Origin: Nocardioides albidus
GTDB lineage: Bacteria > Actinomycetota > Actinomycetes > Propionibacteriales > Nocardioidaceae
Direction of reading: 5' to 3'
DNA: 64,000 nt
Assembly: GCF_006335005.1 (NCBI RefSeq)
Contig: NZ_VDMP01000021.1
Location: 67,509 to 131,508, forward strand
Under the pieces are notes generated by a model. It searched no databases. It had not been told where the DNA came from and saw only the letters and a list, made by a program, of their open reading frames with translations. A program made the position numbers and the translations under genes. Numbering within the stretch: the stretch's first letter is position 1; every line of letters begins with the position of its first letter. Positions 40,797-49,100 of this stretch are shown piece after piece.

Positions 40797-42959
40797 ATGG
40801 CCGGCAACATCGCCAAACGGCCCGACGGGAGCTGGCGCGCCCGCTACCGCGACGAGCAAGGACGCGAGCGCTCACGCCACTTCGACCGCAAGATCGACGC
40901 GCAGCGCTGGCTCAACGAGATCGCCTCCACCGTCATCACCGGGACCTACGTCGATCCCGACGCCGGAAAGGTGACGTTCCAAGAGTTCTACGAACGATGG
41001 TCGGCCCGGCAACTCTGGGTGTCCTCGACCCGGACCAACGCCGACCTCGCCACCCGATCGGTGCCCTTCGCCGACCTGGCGATGCGAAGCATTCGTCGCT
41101 CGCACATCGAGGAGTGGGTGAAGGACCAGAGCAGTCGTCTCGCGGCCACGACCATCAAGACACGGTTCGTCGTCGTCCGCTCGGTCTTCCGGGCCGCGGT
41201 CACCGAGCGGGTGATCACCGCTGACCCGTGCACAGGCGTCGTCCTGCCCCGACGCCGCCGGGCAGACGCCGCGATGAGGATCCCCACGGCCGAGGAGGTG
41301 GGACGTCTGCTCGAGCACGCCGACAGCGAGCGGGTCTCGACACGCAAGGGCTTCCGCGCCTACGTCGCGCTCTGCGCCTTCGCCGGCCTGAGGAAGGCCG
41401 AGGCCGCCGCAGTACAGCTCGGCGATCTCGACCTGGCGCGCGGGCAGCTCGCGGTCACCCGGCAGCTCCAGCGGGAGGGGTCGACGTACGTCCTGCGTGC
41501 TCCCAAGTACGGCTCGGAGCGAACCGTCTACCTGCCCGACCAACTCGTGGGCATCCTCGCCCGTCACGTCCGCGACCACGTCAGGGAGCGCACCACGGAG
41601 CACTGGCTGTTCACCGTCGGCGACGAGCCGATGTACGACAACGCCATTCACTGGCGGTGGCGGGCCACCCGCTCAGCCGCCCACCTCGCCCGCATCCGGC
41701 TCCACGACCTGCGCCACTTCTACGCCTCCGGCCTGATCGCGGCCGGGTGTGACGTCGTCACGGTGCAGCGGGCACTCGGCCACTCCAGCGCGACCACCAC
41801 GCTCAACACCTACAGCCACCTGTGGCCGACGGCCGAAGACCGCACCCGGGCGGCAGCCGCTGACCTGATGCGGCAGGCGCTGGCGACGCCCGCCGGAGGC
41901 GCGTCTGAGGGCCCAGCGGAGGGACCTCTCTCGGATTTTGCGGACTCTTTGCGGACTAGAGAGGGTCCGCAACGCTCTGACCTGCGCAAACAGGCCGATT
42001 CAGTAGTACCAGGGGAATGGCGACCAGTCGGGGTCCCTCTTCTCGAGGAACTGGTCGCGCCCCTCCTGTGCCTCGTCGGTCATGTAGGCCAGGCGGGTGG
42101 CCTCGCCGGCGAAGAGCTGCTGGCCGACGAGCCCGTCGTCGAGGAGGTTGAAGGAGTACTTCAGCATCCGCTGGGCCGTGGGGCTCTTGCCGTTGATCAG
42201 CCGGCCCCACTCGAGGGCGGTGGCCTCGAGCTCGGCGTGGGGGACGGAGCGGTTGGCGGCGCCCATCCGGACGGCGTCGTCGGCGGAGTACTCCTGGCCG
42301 AGGAAGAAGATCTCGCGGGCGAACTTCTGGCCGACCTGGCGCGCGAGGTACGCCGAGCCGTAGCCGCCGTCGAAGGACCCCACGTCGGCGTCGGTCTGCT
42401 TGAAGCGGGCGTGCTCGGTGGAGGCGAGGGCGAGGTCGCAGGTGACGAACAGGCTGTGGCCGCCGCCGGCCGCCCAGCCGGGTACGACGCAGATGACGAC
42501 CTTGGGCATGAACCGGATCAACCGCTGGCACTCGAGGATGTGCAGCCGAGCGAGCTTCGCCTTGTCGATGGCGCTGGGCTCCTCGGCACCGGTGTCACCC
42601 GAGCCGATCTCCTTGTCCTCGTACTGGTAGCCGGCACGTCCGCGAATCCGCTGGTCGCCGCCGGTGCAGAAGGCCCACTTGCCGTTCTTCGCGCTCGGGC
42701 CGTTGCCGGTCAGCAGCACGCAGCCGACGTCCGCGGACTGACGGGCGTGGTCCAGGGTGCGCAACAACTCGTCGACCGTGTGCGGACGAAAGGCGTTGAG
42801 GACGTCGGGACGGTCGAAGGCGATGCGGACCGTGCCGTGCGCCTTCGCCCGGTGGTAGGTCAGGTCGGTCAGGTCCTCGAAGCCCGGGACGACGTCCCAC
42901 TGGCTCGCGTCGAACGTCTCGCTCACGCCCTCGATCGCACTCATGGGCCGAACCTATGA
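40797..42959 (+). CDS. Tyrosine integrase with frame read-through into antisense menB
   Basis: The recognisable integrase occupies about the first 365-400 codons. It has an N-terminal arm-binding part (KRPDGSWRARYRDEQGRERSRHF), a core-binding domain, and catalytic residues Arg (FAGLRKAEA), HDLRHFYAS, LGHSSATTTLN and the Tyr in TYSHLWP. It would integrate and excise the element. After SDLRKQ (at the 16-base repeat) the frame stays open for 322 more codons, antisense to menB, ending at 42959. That extension has no integrase features. The ATG at 40797 has AGGGAG 6 bases upstream. The normal stop seems lost or to depend on the circular form. Confidence 0.85.
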   Translation: MAGNIAKRPDGSWRARYRDEQGRERSRHFDRKIDAQRWLNEIASTVITGTYVDPDAGKVTFQEFYERWSARQLWVSSTRTNADLATRSVPFADLAMRSIRRSHIEEWVKDQSSRLAATTIKTRFVVVRSVFRAAVTERVITADPCTGVVLPRRRRADAAMRIPTAEEVGRLLEHADSERVSTRKGFRAYVALCAFAGLRKAEAAAVQLGDLDLARGQLAVTRQLQREGSTYVLRAPKYGSERTVYLPDQLVGILARHVRDHVRERTTEHWLFTVGDEPMYDNAIHWRWRATRSAAHLARIRLHDLRHFYASGLIAAGCDVVTVQRALGHSSATTTLNTYSHLWPTAEDRTRAAAADLMRQALATPAGGASEGPAEGPLSDFADSLRTREGPQRSDLRKQADSVVPGEWRPVGVPLLEELVAPLLCLVGHVGQAGGLAGEELLADEPVVEEVEGVLQHPLGRGALAVDQPAPLEGGGLELGVGDGAVGGAHPDGVVGGVLLAEEEDLAGELLADLAREVRRAVAAVEGPHVGVGLLEAGVLGGGEGEVAGDEQAVAAAGRPAGYDADDDLGHEPDQPLALEDVQPSELRLVDGAGLLGTGVTRADLLVLVLVAGTSANPLVAAGAEGPLAVLRARAVAGQQHAADVRGLTGVVQGAQQLVDRVRTKGVEDVGTVEGDADRAVRLRPVVGQVGQVLEARDDVPLARVERLAHALDRTHGPNL
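41949..41972. terminator. Perfect inverted repeat near the integrase 3' end
   Basis: TTGCGGAC and GTCCGCAA (41949-41956 and 41965-41972) form an 8-base stem with an 8-base loop. TTTGCGGAC also occurs as a direct copy just before. It may be a terminator or an integrase-binding site at the element end. Confidence 0.45.
41977..41992 (+). repeat. 16-base direct repeat, candidate attachment site copy 2 (menB side)
   Basis: CTGACCTGCGCAAACA, identical to 40097-40112. It lies 7 bases beyond the menB stop codon (42000-42002), suggesting that the element inserted at the 3' edge of menB. Confidence 0.6.
42000..42944 (-). CDS. menB: 1,4-Dihydroxy-2-naphthoyl-CoA synthase
   Basis: A 314-residue crotonase of menaquinone synthesis; it closes the ring of o-succinylbenzoyl-CoA. 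The protein has FDRPDVLNAFRPHTVDELL, FCTGGDQRIRG, VPGWAAGGGHSLFVTCDLALAS, QTDADVGSFDGGYGSAYLARQVG and the conserved C-terminus DPDWSPFPWYY, so the gene is complete despite the nearby integrase. It is divergent from a deazaflavin-type gene, with a 46-base nested palindrome between them. Other men genes are not in the window, consistent with an insertion separating them. Confidence 0.95.
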   Translation of the reverse strand: MSAIEGVSETFDASQWDVVPGFEDLTDLTYHRAKAHGTVRIAFDRPDVLNAFRPHTVDELLRTLDHARQSADVGCVLLTGNGPSAKNGKWAFCTGGDQRIRGRAGYQYEDKEIGSGDTGAEEPSAIDKAKLARLHILECQRLIRFMPKVVICVVPGWAAGGGHSLFVTCDLALASTEHARFKQTDADVGSFDGGYGSAYLARQVGQKFAREIFFLGQEYSADDAVRMGAANRSVPHAELEATALEWGRLINGKSPTAQRMLKYSFNLLDDGLVGQQLFAGEATRLAYMTDEAQEGRDQFLEKRDPDWSPFPWYY

Positions 42960-42964
42960 CATCG

Positions 42965-43010
42965 GTCGTGTGCCTGAGACCCCGGATATCCGGGTTGTGG
43001 GGCACACGAC
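42965..43010. promoter_or_regulatory. Nested palindrome in the menB divergent promoter
   Basis: The outer arms GTCGTGTGCC (42965-42974) and GGCACACGAC (43001-43010) are perfectly complementary. The inner CCCGGATATCCGGG (42981-42994) is a perfect 14-base palindrome. A regulator site or a cruciform is possible. Confidence 0.6.
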
Positions 43011-43069
43011 TCCACGCGGGTCGGCGAAGATGCCTGGAATAGCGGGCGGTCACGTGCTCTTGTGGGGAC

Positions 43070-43516
43070 ATGACCCTTGAAGGTGAGTACGAGCCGAGCA
43101 GCCAGCAGTGGGTCCGCGACCAGGTCGCGGCGTACGAGGCGTCCGGCGGCCGCGAGGCCAACACGCTCCGAGGCAGCGACGACCCGATCGTCGTGATCAC
43201 CTCGGTCGGATCGAAGTCCGGCAAGCTCCGCAAGAACCCGGTCATGCGGGTCGAGAAGGACGGCGTGTACGCCGCGATCGCGTCCAAGGGCGGCGCCGCG
43301 GACAACCCGAGCTGGTACGCCAACTTCGTCGCCCACCCGCTGGTCGACCTCCAGGACGGGCCGGAGCCCAAGCCCTACAAGGTGCGTCTGGCCGAGGGCG
43401 AGGAGCGTCAGCGGTGGTGGGACCACGCCGTCGCGACCTGGCCCACCTACGCGTCGTACCAGGAGAAGACGGACCGCGAGATCCCCGTCTTCCTGCTGGA
43501 GCCGGTCGCGGACTGA
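43070..43516 (+). CDS. Deazaflavin (F420)-dependent nitroreductase-family protein
   Basis: A 148-residue protein of the DDN/DUF385 split beta-barrel family. It contains WVRDQVAAYEASGG, VITSVGSKSGKLRKNPVMRVEKDGVYAAIASKGG and NPSWYANFVAHPLVDLQDG, all typical. Members use F420H2 to reduce diverse compounds, possibly quinones, in actinobacteria. It is divergent from menB. It ends before a cluster of short inverted repeats. Confidence 0.92.
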   Translation: MTLEGEYEPSSQQWVRDQVAAYEASGGREANTLRGSDDPIVVITSVGSKSGKLRKNPVMRVEKDGVYAAIASKGGAADNPSWYANFVAHPLVDLQDGPEPKPYKVRLAEGEERQRWWDHAVATWPTYASYQEKTDREIPVFLLEPVAD

Positions 43517-43525
43517 TCTCGCGCG

Positions 43526-43670
43526 GCCGAGGTGCCAGGAAAGTACCCACGAGATGCCAACCCTGGACCACCGAGGTGCCAACCCAGGTCACAGCCCATG
43601 CACTCGGATTGGCACCTCGGCGGTACTTGCCTGGCACCTCGGCGGTACTTCCGTGGCACCTCGGCGAGAT
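43526..43670. repeat. Inverted/direct repeat cluster between convergent genes
   Basis: The unit GAGGTGCCA occurs twice forward (43526-43547 and 43570-43588) and TGGCACCTCGGC three times reversed (43609-43670). The arms 43526-43547 and 43622-43643 pair over 22 bases with one mismatch. GGCACCTCGGCGGTACTT is repeated at 43611 and 43633. It can fold as a strong hairpin and could serve as terminator for both genes. Confidence 0.7.
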
Positions 43671-44278
43671 CAGGTGTTCGCGATGGTGACGGCCAAGCCG
43701 CAGAGGTGACCGAGGCGGGCGATCTCGGAGTCGGCGAACTCCGGGCCGCCGCGCCGACCGATGACGACGATCTCGTTGCCGTCGAGACGGGCCGCGGCGA
43801 AGAGGGTGACCTCGTCCTCGGGGGCCTCCAGGCGCACCGGGGCCTCGATCTCGACGAACTCGAAGTCGTCGGGCGCGGCGCTGGTGCGGTACACGACGCC
43901 CTTGGCGCGGTGGACCCGCGCGGCCCAGTCGACGCGGAAGGTCGCGGGCAGGAGGTCGATCAGCTTGTCGAAGGCTCGCTCGGGGGACGCGGTGAGCTCC
44001 TCCACCGCCTCGAGGTCCATCACCAGGTTGCCGCCGGCGGGATAGCGGCTGATCCAGAGCACCTCGACGTCCTCGAGGACGTTGCACGCCGAGACCACCG
44101 AGTCGGGCATCATCCCGGGGTCGAGCTCGAGCAGGACGTCGTCGACCGCGGTGCCGTCGTCGCGCTTCTCGACGATCTCGATCGCCTCGATGTCGCCGCC
44201 GGCCATACCGATCGCCGTCGCGACGCGACCCAGCGAACCGGGGACGTCGGGCAGCAGCACGCGCAGCAGGAACGGCAT
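43670..44278 (-). CDS. ACT-domain-containing protein
   Basis: A 202-residue protein with an N-terminal ACT domain (MPFLLRVLLPDVPGSLGRVATAIGMAGGDIEAIEIVEK, residues 1-75), the ligand-binding fold of amino-acid-responsive enzymes. The C-terminal part (from about 105) resembles a GAF-like or universal-type beta sheet, with RVHRAKGVVYRTSAAPDDFEF and IVVIGRRGGPEF, but no catalytic motif was found. The ATG at 44278 begins the ACT strand directly. A small-molecule sensor is likely; function unknown. Confidence 0.82.
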   Translation of the reverse strand: MPFLLRVLLPDVPGSLGRVATAIGMAGGDIEAIEIVEKRDDGTAVDDVLLELDPGMMPDSVVSACNVLEDVEVLWISRYPAGGNLVMDLEAVEELTASPERAFDKLIDLLPATFRVDWAARVHRAKGVVYRTSAAPDDFEFVEIEAPVRLEAPEDEVTLFAAARLDGNEIVVIGRRGGPEFADSEIARLGHLCGLAVTIANT

Positions 44279-44352
44279 GGCCTCGACACTAACCGGCCCA
44301 GGTTTCGGGCCGGTTGCGGGCCCACCGGTTGGGCCGGCGACCGCTGCGGGCA

Positions 44353-46149
44353 CTACGCCGGCGGCGCGAGACGGTGGCGCAGGCCGGTGGCGCGCTGCGC
44401 CGTCGTCGTCACCGCGGCGCGTACGGCGGCCTCGGACCCGACGACGAGCAGGCTCTCGCGCGCCCGGGTGACGGCGGTGTAGAAGAGCGCGCGGGTGAGC
44501 AGACGCGAGTCCTCTTCCGGCAGGAGGACGGCGATCCGGGTGGCCTGGCTGCCCTGGCTCTTGTGGATCGTCATGGCGTGCATCGTCTCGATCGCGTCCA
44601 GGCGCCCTGGGGCGAACGGGCGCGGGGCGCCGGCGCCGGCGATCCACGCCCGGGGCCGGCCCGCGGGATCGGTGACGACGACGCCGGTCTCGCCGTTGTA
44701 GACGTCGAGGGCGTAGTCGTTGCTGGTGACGAGGAGGGGGCGTCCGGCGTACCAGGCCGAGCCCAGGGGCGCGCCGATCTCGGCCGCGAGCCACTGCTCG
44801 ACGTACCGGTTCCAGACCCGGACGCCGTAGGGGCCCTCGCGGTGGGCGCAGAGCAGCCGGAAGCCCTCGATCTCGGCGAGGGCGGCCTCCGGGCCGTCGG
44901 CGACCGCCGCCGCGCGGACCCGCAGCGCCGCGGCCGTGCACTCGGCCCGGAGCGCCGTGACCGGGTCGTCGGTCTCGATCCAGGTGACCTCGCCGGTGCC
45001 CGCGCGCAGGACCTCGAGCACCCGGTCGGCCGTCTCGTCGAGCGCGGGCGAGTCGTCGCGCAGGGCCGCGGCGAGGCCCTTGATCTCCTCGGTCGAGCGA
45101 TGGTTCTCGGTGAGTGCAACGACCGGAGGGTCGGGGTGTACGGCGAAACCCGCGACCAGGTCGGAGAGGACCGCTCCGGCGCCCACCGAGGTGAGCTGGC
45201 GGGGGTCGCCGACCAGGACCAGCCGGCTCTCGGGGCGCACGGCCTCCAGCAGGCGGGCCATCATCGTCAGGTCGACCATCGACGCCTCGTCGACGACCAC
45301 GAGGTCGTACTTGAGCCGGTTGCCGCGATCGTGGCGGAACCGGGTCGCGTTGTCCGGGCGCCAGCCCAGCAGCCGGTGGAGGGTGACCCCGGTGGGCGAC
45401 GGCAGCTGGTGGGGGCCGTCGCCGAGCGCGCCCAGGCCGCGCAGTTCCTCCTCGACGGCCTGCTCCAGCCGGGTGGCCGCCTTGCCGGTCGGCGCCGCCA
45501 GGGCGACCGACATCCGCCGCTGGTGGGTGAGGGCGAACTGGTCGGCCAGCGCCAGCACCACTCGCGCGACCGTCGTGGTCTTGCCGGTGCCGGGACCGCC
45601 GGTGAGCACGGTCGTGCGGTGGCGCACCGCGTGCTCGACCGCCGTGGCCTGCTCCGCGCTCAGGTGGGCGTCGCCGACCCGCCGCAGGGTCGCGGCGAGC
45701 ACGTCCTCGTCGACCGCCGGCGGGCCGAGCTGCCCCCCATGGTCCAGCCGGGCCCTGAGATCGTCGGCGACCTGCCGCTCGAGCCGGTGGTAGCGGTCGA
45801 GGTAGACCAGGTCGTGCTCGACGTGCAGCACCTCGGCGGCGGCCAGCGCGGAGCCCTCGATCGCCGGCACCCACTCCTCGGGCGCGGGCCAGGCCAGCCC
45901 GGTCCCGTCGAGGTCGGGGAGCGCGTCGAGGTCGAGGCCGACGGAGCCGGCGCGGACCGATCGCACCGCGAGGGCGGCCGCGAGCAGGACCCGGTCGTCG
46001 TCCTCGCCGGCCAGGGCGGCGACCCGCTCGGCGACCCGGACGTCAGCGGCGTCCACCACGCCGGCGGCGTTGAACGCCCCCAGCAGTCCGTCCACGCCGC
46101 GCGCCAGGCGCGGGTCGTGGGCCGAGGTGGGCTCGAACAGCTCGGTCAC
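44353..46149 (-). CDS. recD: Exodeoxyribonuclease V subunit alpha (RecD helicase)
   Basis: A 598-residue SF1 helicase. Walker A is LTGGPGTGKTTTVARV (about residue 183), Walker B VVVDEASMVD, motif III GDPRQLTSVGAG, and the C-terminal ETMHAMTIHKSQGSQATRIAV with YTAVTRARESLLVVG. It is the fast 5'-3' motor of RecBCD. The GTG at 46149 overlaps the recB stop (GTGA). The order recC-recB-recD is the usual one in actinobacteria. Confidence 0.94.
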   Translation of the reverse strand: MTELFEPTSAHDPRLARGVDGLLGAFNAAGVVDAADVRVAERVAALAGEDDDRVLLAAALAVRSVRAGSVGLDLDALPDLDGTGLAWPAPEEWVPAIEGSALAAAEVLHVEHDLVYLDRYHRLERQVADDLRARLDHGGQLGPPAVDEDVLAATLRRVGDAHLSAEQATAVEHAVRHRTTVLTGGPGTGKTTTVARVVLALADQFALTHQRRMSVALAAPTGKAATRLEQAVEEELRGLGALGDGPHQLPSPTGVTLHRLLGWRPDNATRFRHDRGNRLKYDLVVVDEASMVDLTMMARLLEAVRPESRLVLVGDPRQLTSVGAGAVLSDLVAGFAVHPDPPVVALTENHRSTEEIKGLAAALRDDSPALDETADRVLEVLRAGTGEVTWIETDDPVTALRAECTAAALRVRAAAVADGPEAALAEIEGFRLLCAHREGPYGVRVWNRYVEQWLAAEIGAPLGSAWYAGRPLLVTSNDYALDVYNGETGVVVTDPAGRPRAWIAGAGAPRPFAPGRLDAIETMHAMTIHKSQGSQATRIAVLLPEEDSRLLTRALFYTAVTRARESLLVVGSEAAVRAAVTTTAQRATGLRHRLAPPA

Positions 46150-49100
46150 GGCCTTCTCCCGTCCAGCAGGTCGGACAGCGCGACCACCAGCGCGACCGGC
46201 GGCTGCCAGGTGAAGATGCCGCACGGACGGCCGTCGACCCGCGGGGTGTCGGGACCGCACATGCCGCGCAGGTAGAGGTAGGCCACCCCACCGAGGTGGC
46301 GGGCGGGGTCGTAGCCCGGCTGGCGCCAGCGCAGGAAGCGGTGCAGTACGACGGCGTACAGCAGGGCCTGGAGCGGGTAGTCGGAGTGACCCATCGCCTC
46401 GTCGAGGGCGGCCGGTCGATAGGACCCGGCCGTGAGCGGCCCGTCGACGGGGCCGAGCCAGTTGGTCTTGTAGTCGATGACGACATAGCGCGGGTCGTCC
46501 GCGCCCTCGCCGTCCGGAGGGCGGAGCCGCAGCACGACGTCGATCGAGCCGGTGAGGTAGCCGCGCAGCACCTGGCCGCCGAGCAGCGGGTTGTCGAGCG
46601 CGTCGGCGTAGGCACGCACCGGGTCGCCGTCGGGCAGGTGGGTGCGCAGCAGCCGGGCGATGTCGCCGAGCAGCACCTCCTCGTCGGGGCGGTGGTCGGG
46701 CTGGTGCTCGGGATGGTCGCCCCCCGACAGCGGAAGCTCGAAGTCGAGCTCGCAGAGCCGGTCGACGGTGCCGACCCGGCGCAGCGTGGTGTCGTCCATC
46801 AACGGACCGAGCGGCGTGTCGAGCACCGCGACGAGCGCGTCGGCGAGCTCGTCGGCGTCGAGGGGGACGGGCCACCAGGTCACCTGCTCGGCGATGTGGC
46901 CGAGCAGCTCAGCCTTCAGGTCGGGGGCGCCCGGGTCGGCGTGCTCGAGGACCGCGTGGACCAGCGAGCCGAAGGTCGCGCCGACGGGGAGTCCGGCCAT
47001 GGGGGAAGGTACGTCGGCCCCGGAGGTTTCGAGGCTCGTCGCTGGTGCTCCTCGCTCCTCGACCACCGGGAGCACGTCAACGGACGGAGTCAGCTGCTCG
47101 TCGTCCTTCGGCTGGATCTCCGGCTCGCTGCCCACCGCGGGCACGGGCGTCCCGAGGTCGACATGGCTGAGGGCGGAGTACGACGTACGCCGCCAGCCGG
47201 TGTCGACGGACCGGGTGAACTCGCGGGCGCCGAGGTCGGCCGGCGCCTCCCTCGGGACCGGAGGGAGGTCGGCGACGGGCTCGGCGACCTCGGGGACGAA
47301 GGCGCCCCGGTCGCGCCAGGTCGCGAACAGGGTGGTCGCGGCGTCCTCGTCGGGCACCGGCGGCCCGACCGGCACCTCGCTGCGAAGACCGGGTCCGTCC
47401 GCGTCTGGCTTCCGCATCAGCAGCCGGTGCAGCGGCGAGGCCTCGGCATTGCGGGTCGGGGCCCACCACGCGACGACCTGGCTCTGCGCGCGGGTGAGGG
47501 CGACGTAGAGCAGGCGCAGCCACTCGCCGTTCTCCTCCTCGGCCCAGCGGCGGCAGTGGTCGGCCCAGCGCGGGCCGGAGCCCCCGACGTCGAGGCAGCG
47601 CCGGCCGTCGGCGTCGTGGAACAGCGGCTTGTCGGGCTTGCCGACCCAGCGGTCGGCGAGCGAGGGCAGGTAGACGACGGGATACTGCAGGCCCTTGCTG
47701 GCGTGGATCGTCACGAGCTGGACGGCCTCGGCGTCGGAGTCGAGTCGTCGGGTGCGCTCGGCACCGCGACCCTCCCGCGCCTCGAGCACCTGCTGGCGCA
47801 GCCACGCCAGCAGCGCGACCGCGCCCATCTGCTCGCGCAGGGCCGCCTCGTGGAGCACCTCTCCGATGTGACGGACGTCGGTGAGGGTGCGCTCGCCGCC
47901 GACCTGGCCGAGGAGCCGCTCGGGCATCCCGCCGGACATCGCGGCCTCGACGACCGCCGCGACGCCACGCCGGGCCAGCGCCTCGGACCAGGACCGCAGC
48001 CGGTCGCCGAGATCGTCGCTGAGCTCGTCACCGCCCGCGTCGAGGGTGGCCGCGTCGTAGCCGAGGAAGCAGGTGAGCGCGGCGGCCCGCACCCGGGGCG
48101 TGCGGTGCGGCTGCTCGAGGGCCTCGAGGAGCGAGAGCCACTCGACCGCGGCAGGCGTGGCGAACACGCTGCCCCCGCCGGCGATGACGGCGGACACGCC
48201 GACCTCCTGCAGGGCGGCGCGGGCGGCGGCCAGGTCGGCGTGGCGGTAGCAGATGACCGCGATGTCGTCGGGCCGCAGGGCCCGGCCCTCGAAGGTGGCG
48301 TCGCTGGCGATCAGCGCCCGGATGTCGTGGGCGAGGTCGCGGGCGATGTGAGGCCGGACCTGGTTGACGGGGAGGGCGGTTCCGCCGCGCTTGCCGAAGG
48401 TCTCGCGGCGCACCACCCGCACCCGGAACGGGGCCGGCCGGGGCGCGCCGGCGAGCCGGGACTGCTGGTGATGGGCGGCGACGTCGTGGACCACGATCCG
48501 CGGGTCGCCCAGCTCGGCTCCGCCGAGCAGCCGCCCGAAGCCGGCGACGAGCGCCGCGTCGCTGCGACGGTTGACGGCCAGCGTCTGCCGGGTGGTGGCG
48601 GTGTCCGCGGCGGTGAGGTACGTCGTGACGTCGCCCCCGCGGAAGGCGTAGATCGCCTGCTTGGGGTCGCCGATGAGCACCATGGTCGCCTCGCCCGTGA
48701 AGGCGCGGTCGAAGACCTTCCACTGGACCGGGTCGGTGTCCTGGAACTCGTCGACCAGCACGATCCGCCAGCGCGCCCGCATCCGCGCCCGGGCCGGTGA
48801 GTCGGGGTCCTCGAGCGCGTCGGCGAGCTGGTCGAGCAGGTCGTCGTAGGACAGAACGCCCAGGCGTCGCTTGCGCCGAGCCATCTCCTTGCGCACGGCC
48901 GCGGCGAAGGCGACCTTGCGTCCGGCGGGATCGTCGCGCGGCAGGTCGGCGGGCTCGAGATCGGCCTGCGGGTCGGCCACGACGCGGCGCGCGATGGCGA
49001 GGGCCTCGGTGTGCGAGAAGGCCGGGGCGGTGCCCGCGGGGAGATGGGCGAAGGCGCGCAGGTAGAGGTCGTCGACCACCTCCACGAGGAGGTCGTCGAG

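Noticed and set aside
41940..42000. tRNA gene as integration target
   Set aside because: I looked for a clover-leaf end near the repeat and integrase and found none; only the menB 3' end is there.
42003..42959. Integrase C-terminal extension as a true extra domain
   Set aside because: The residues are exactly antisense to menB and show no fold or family. I treat them as read-through, not as a functional fusion.
43526..43670. CRISPR array
   Set aside because: The repeats are in both orientations with unequal short gaps and no spacers of constant length.
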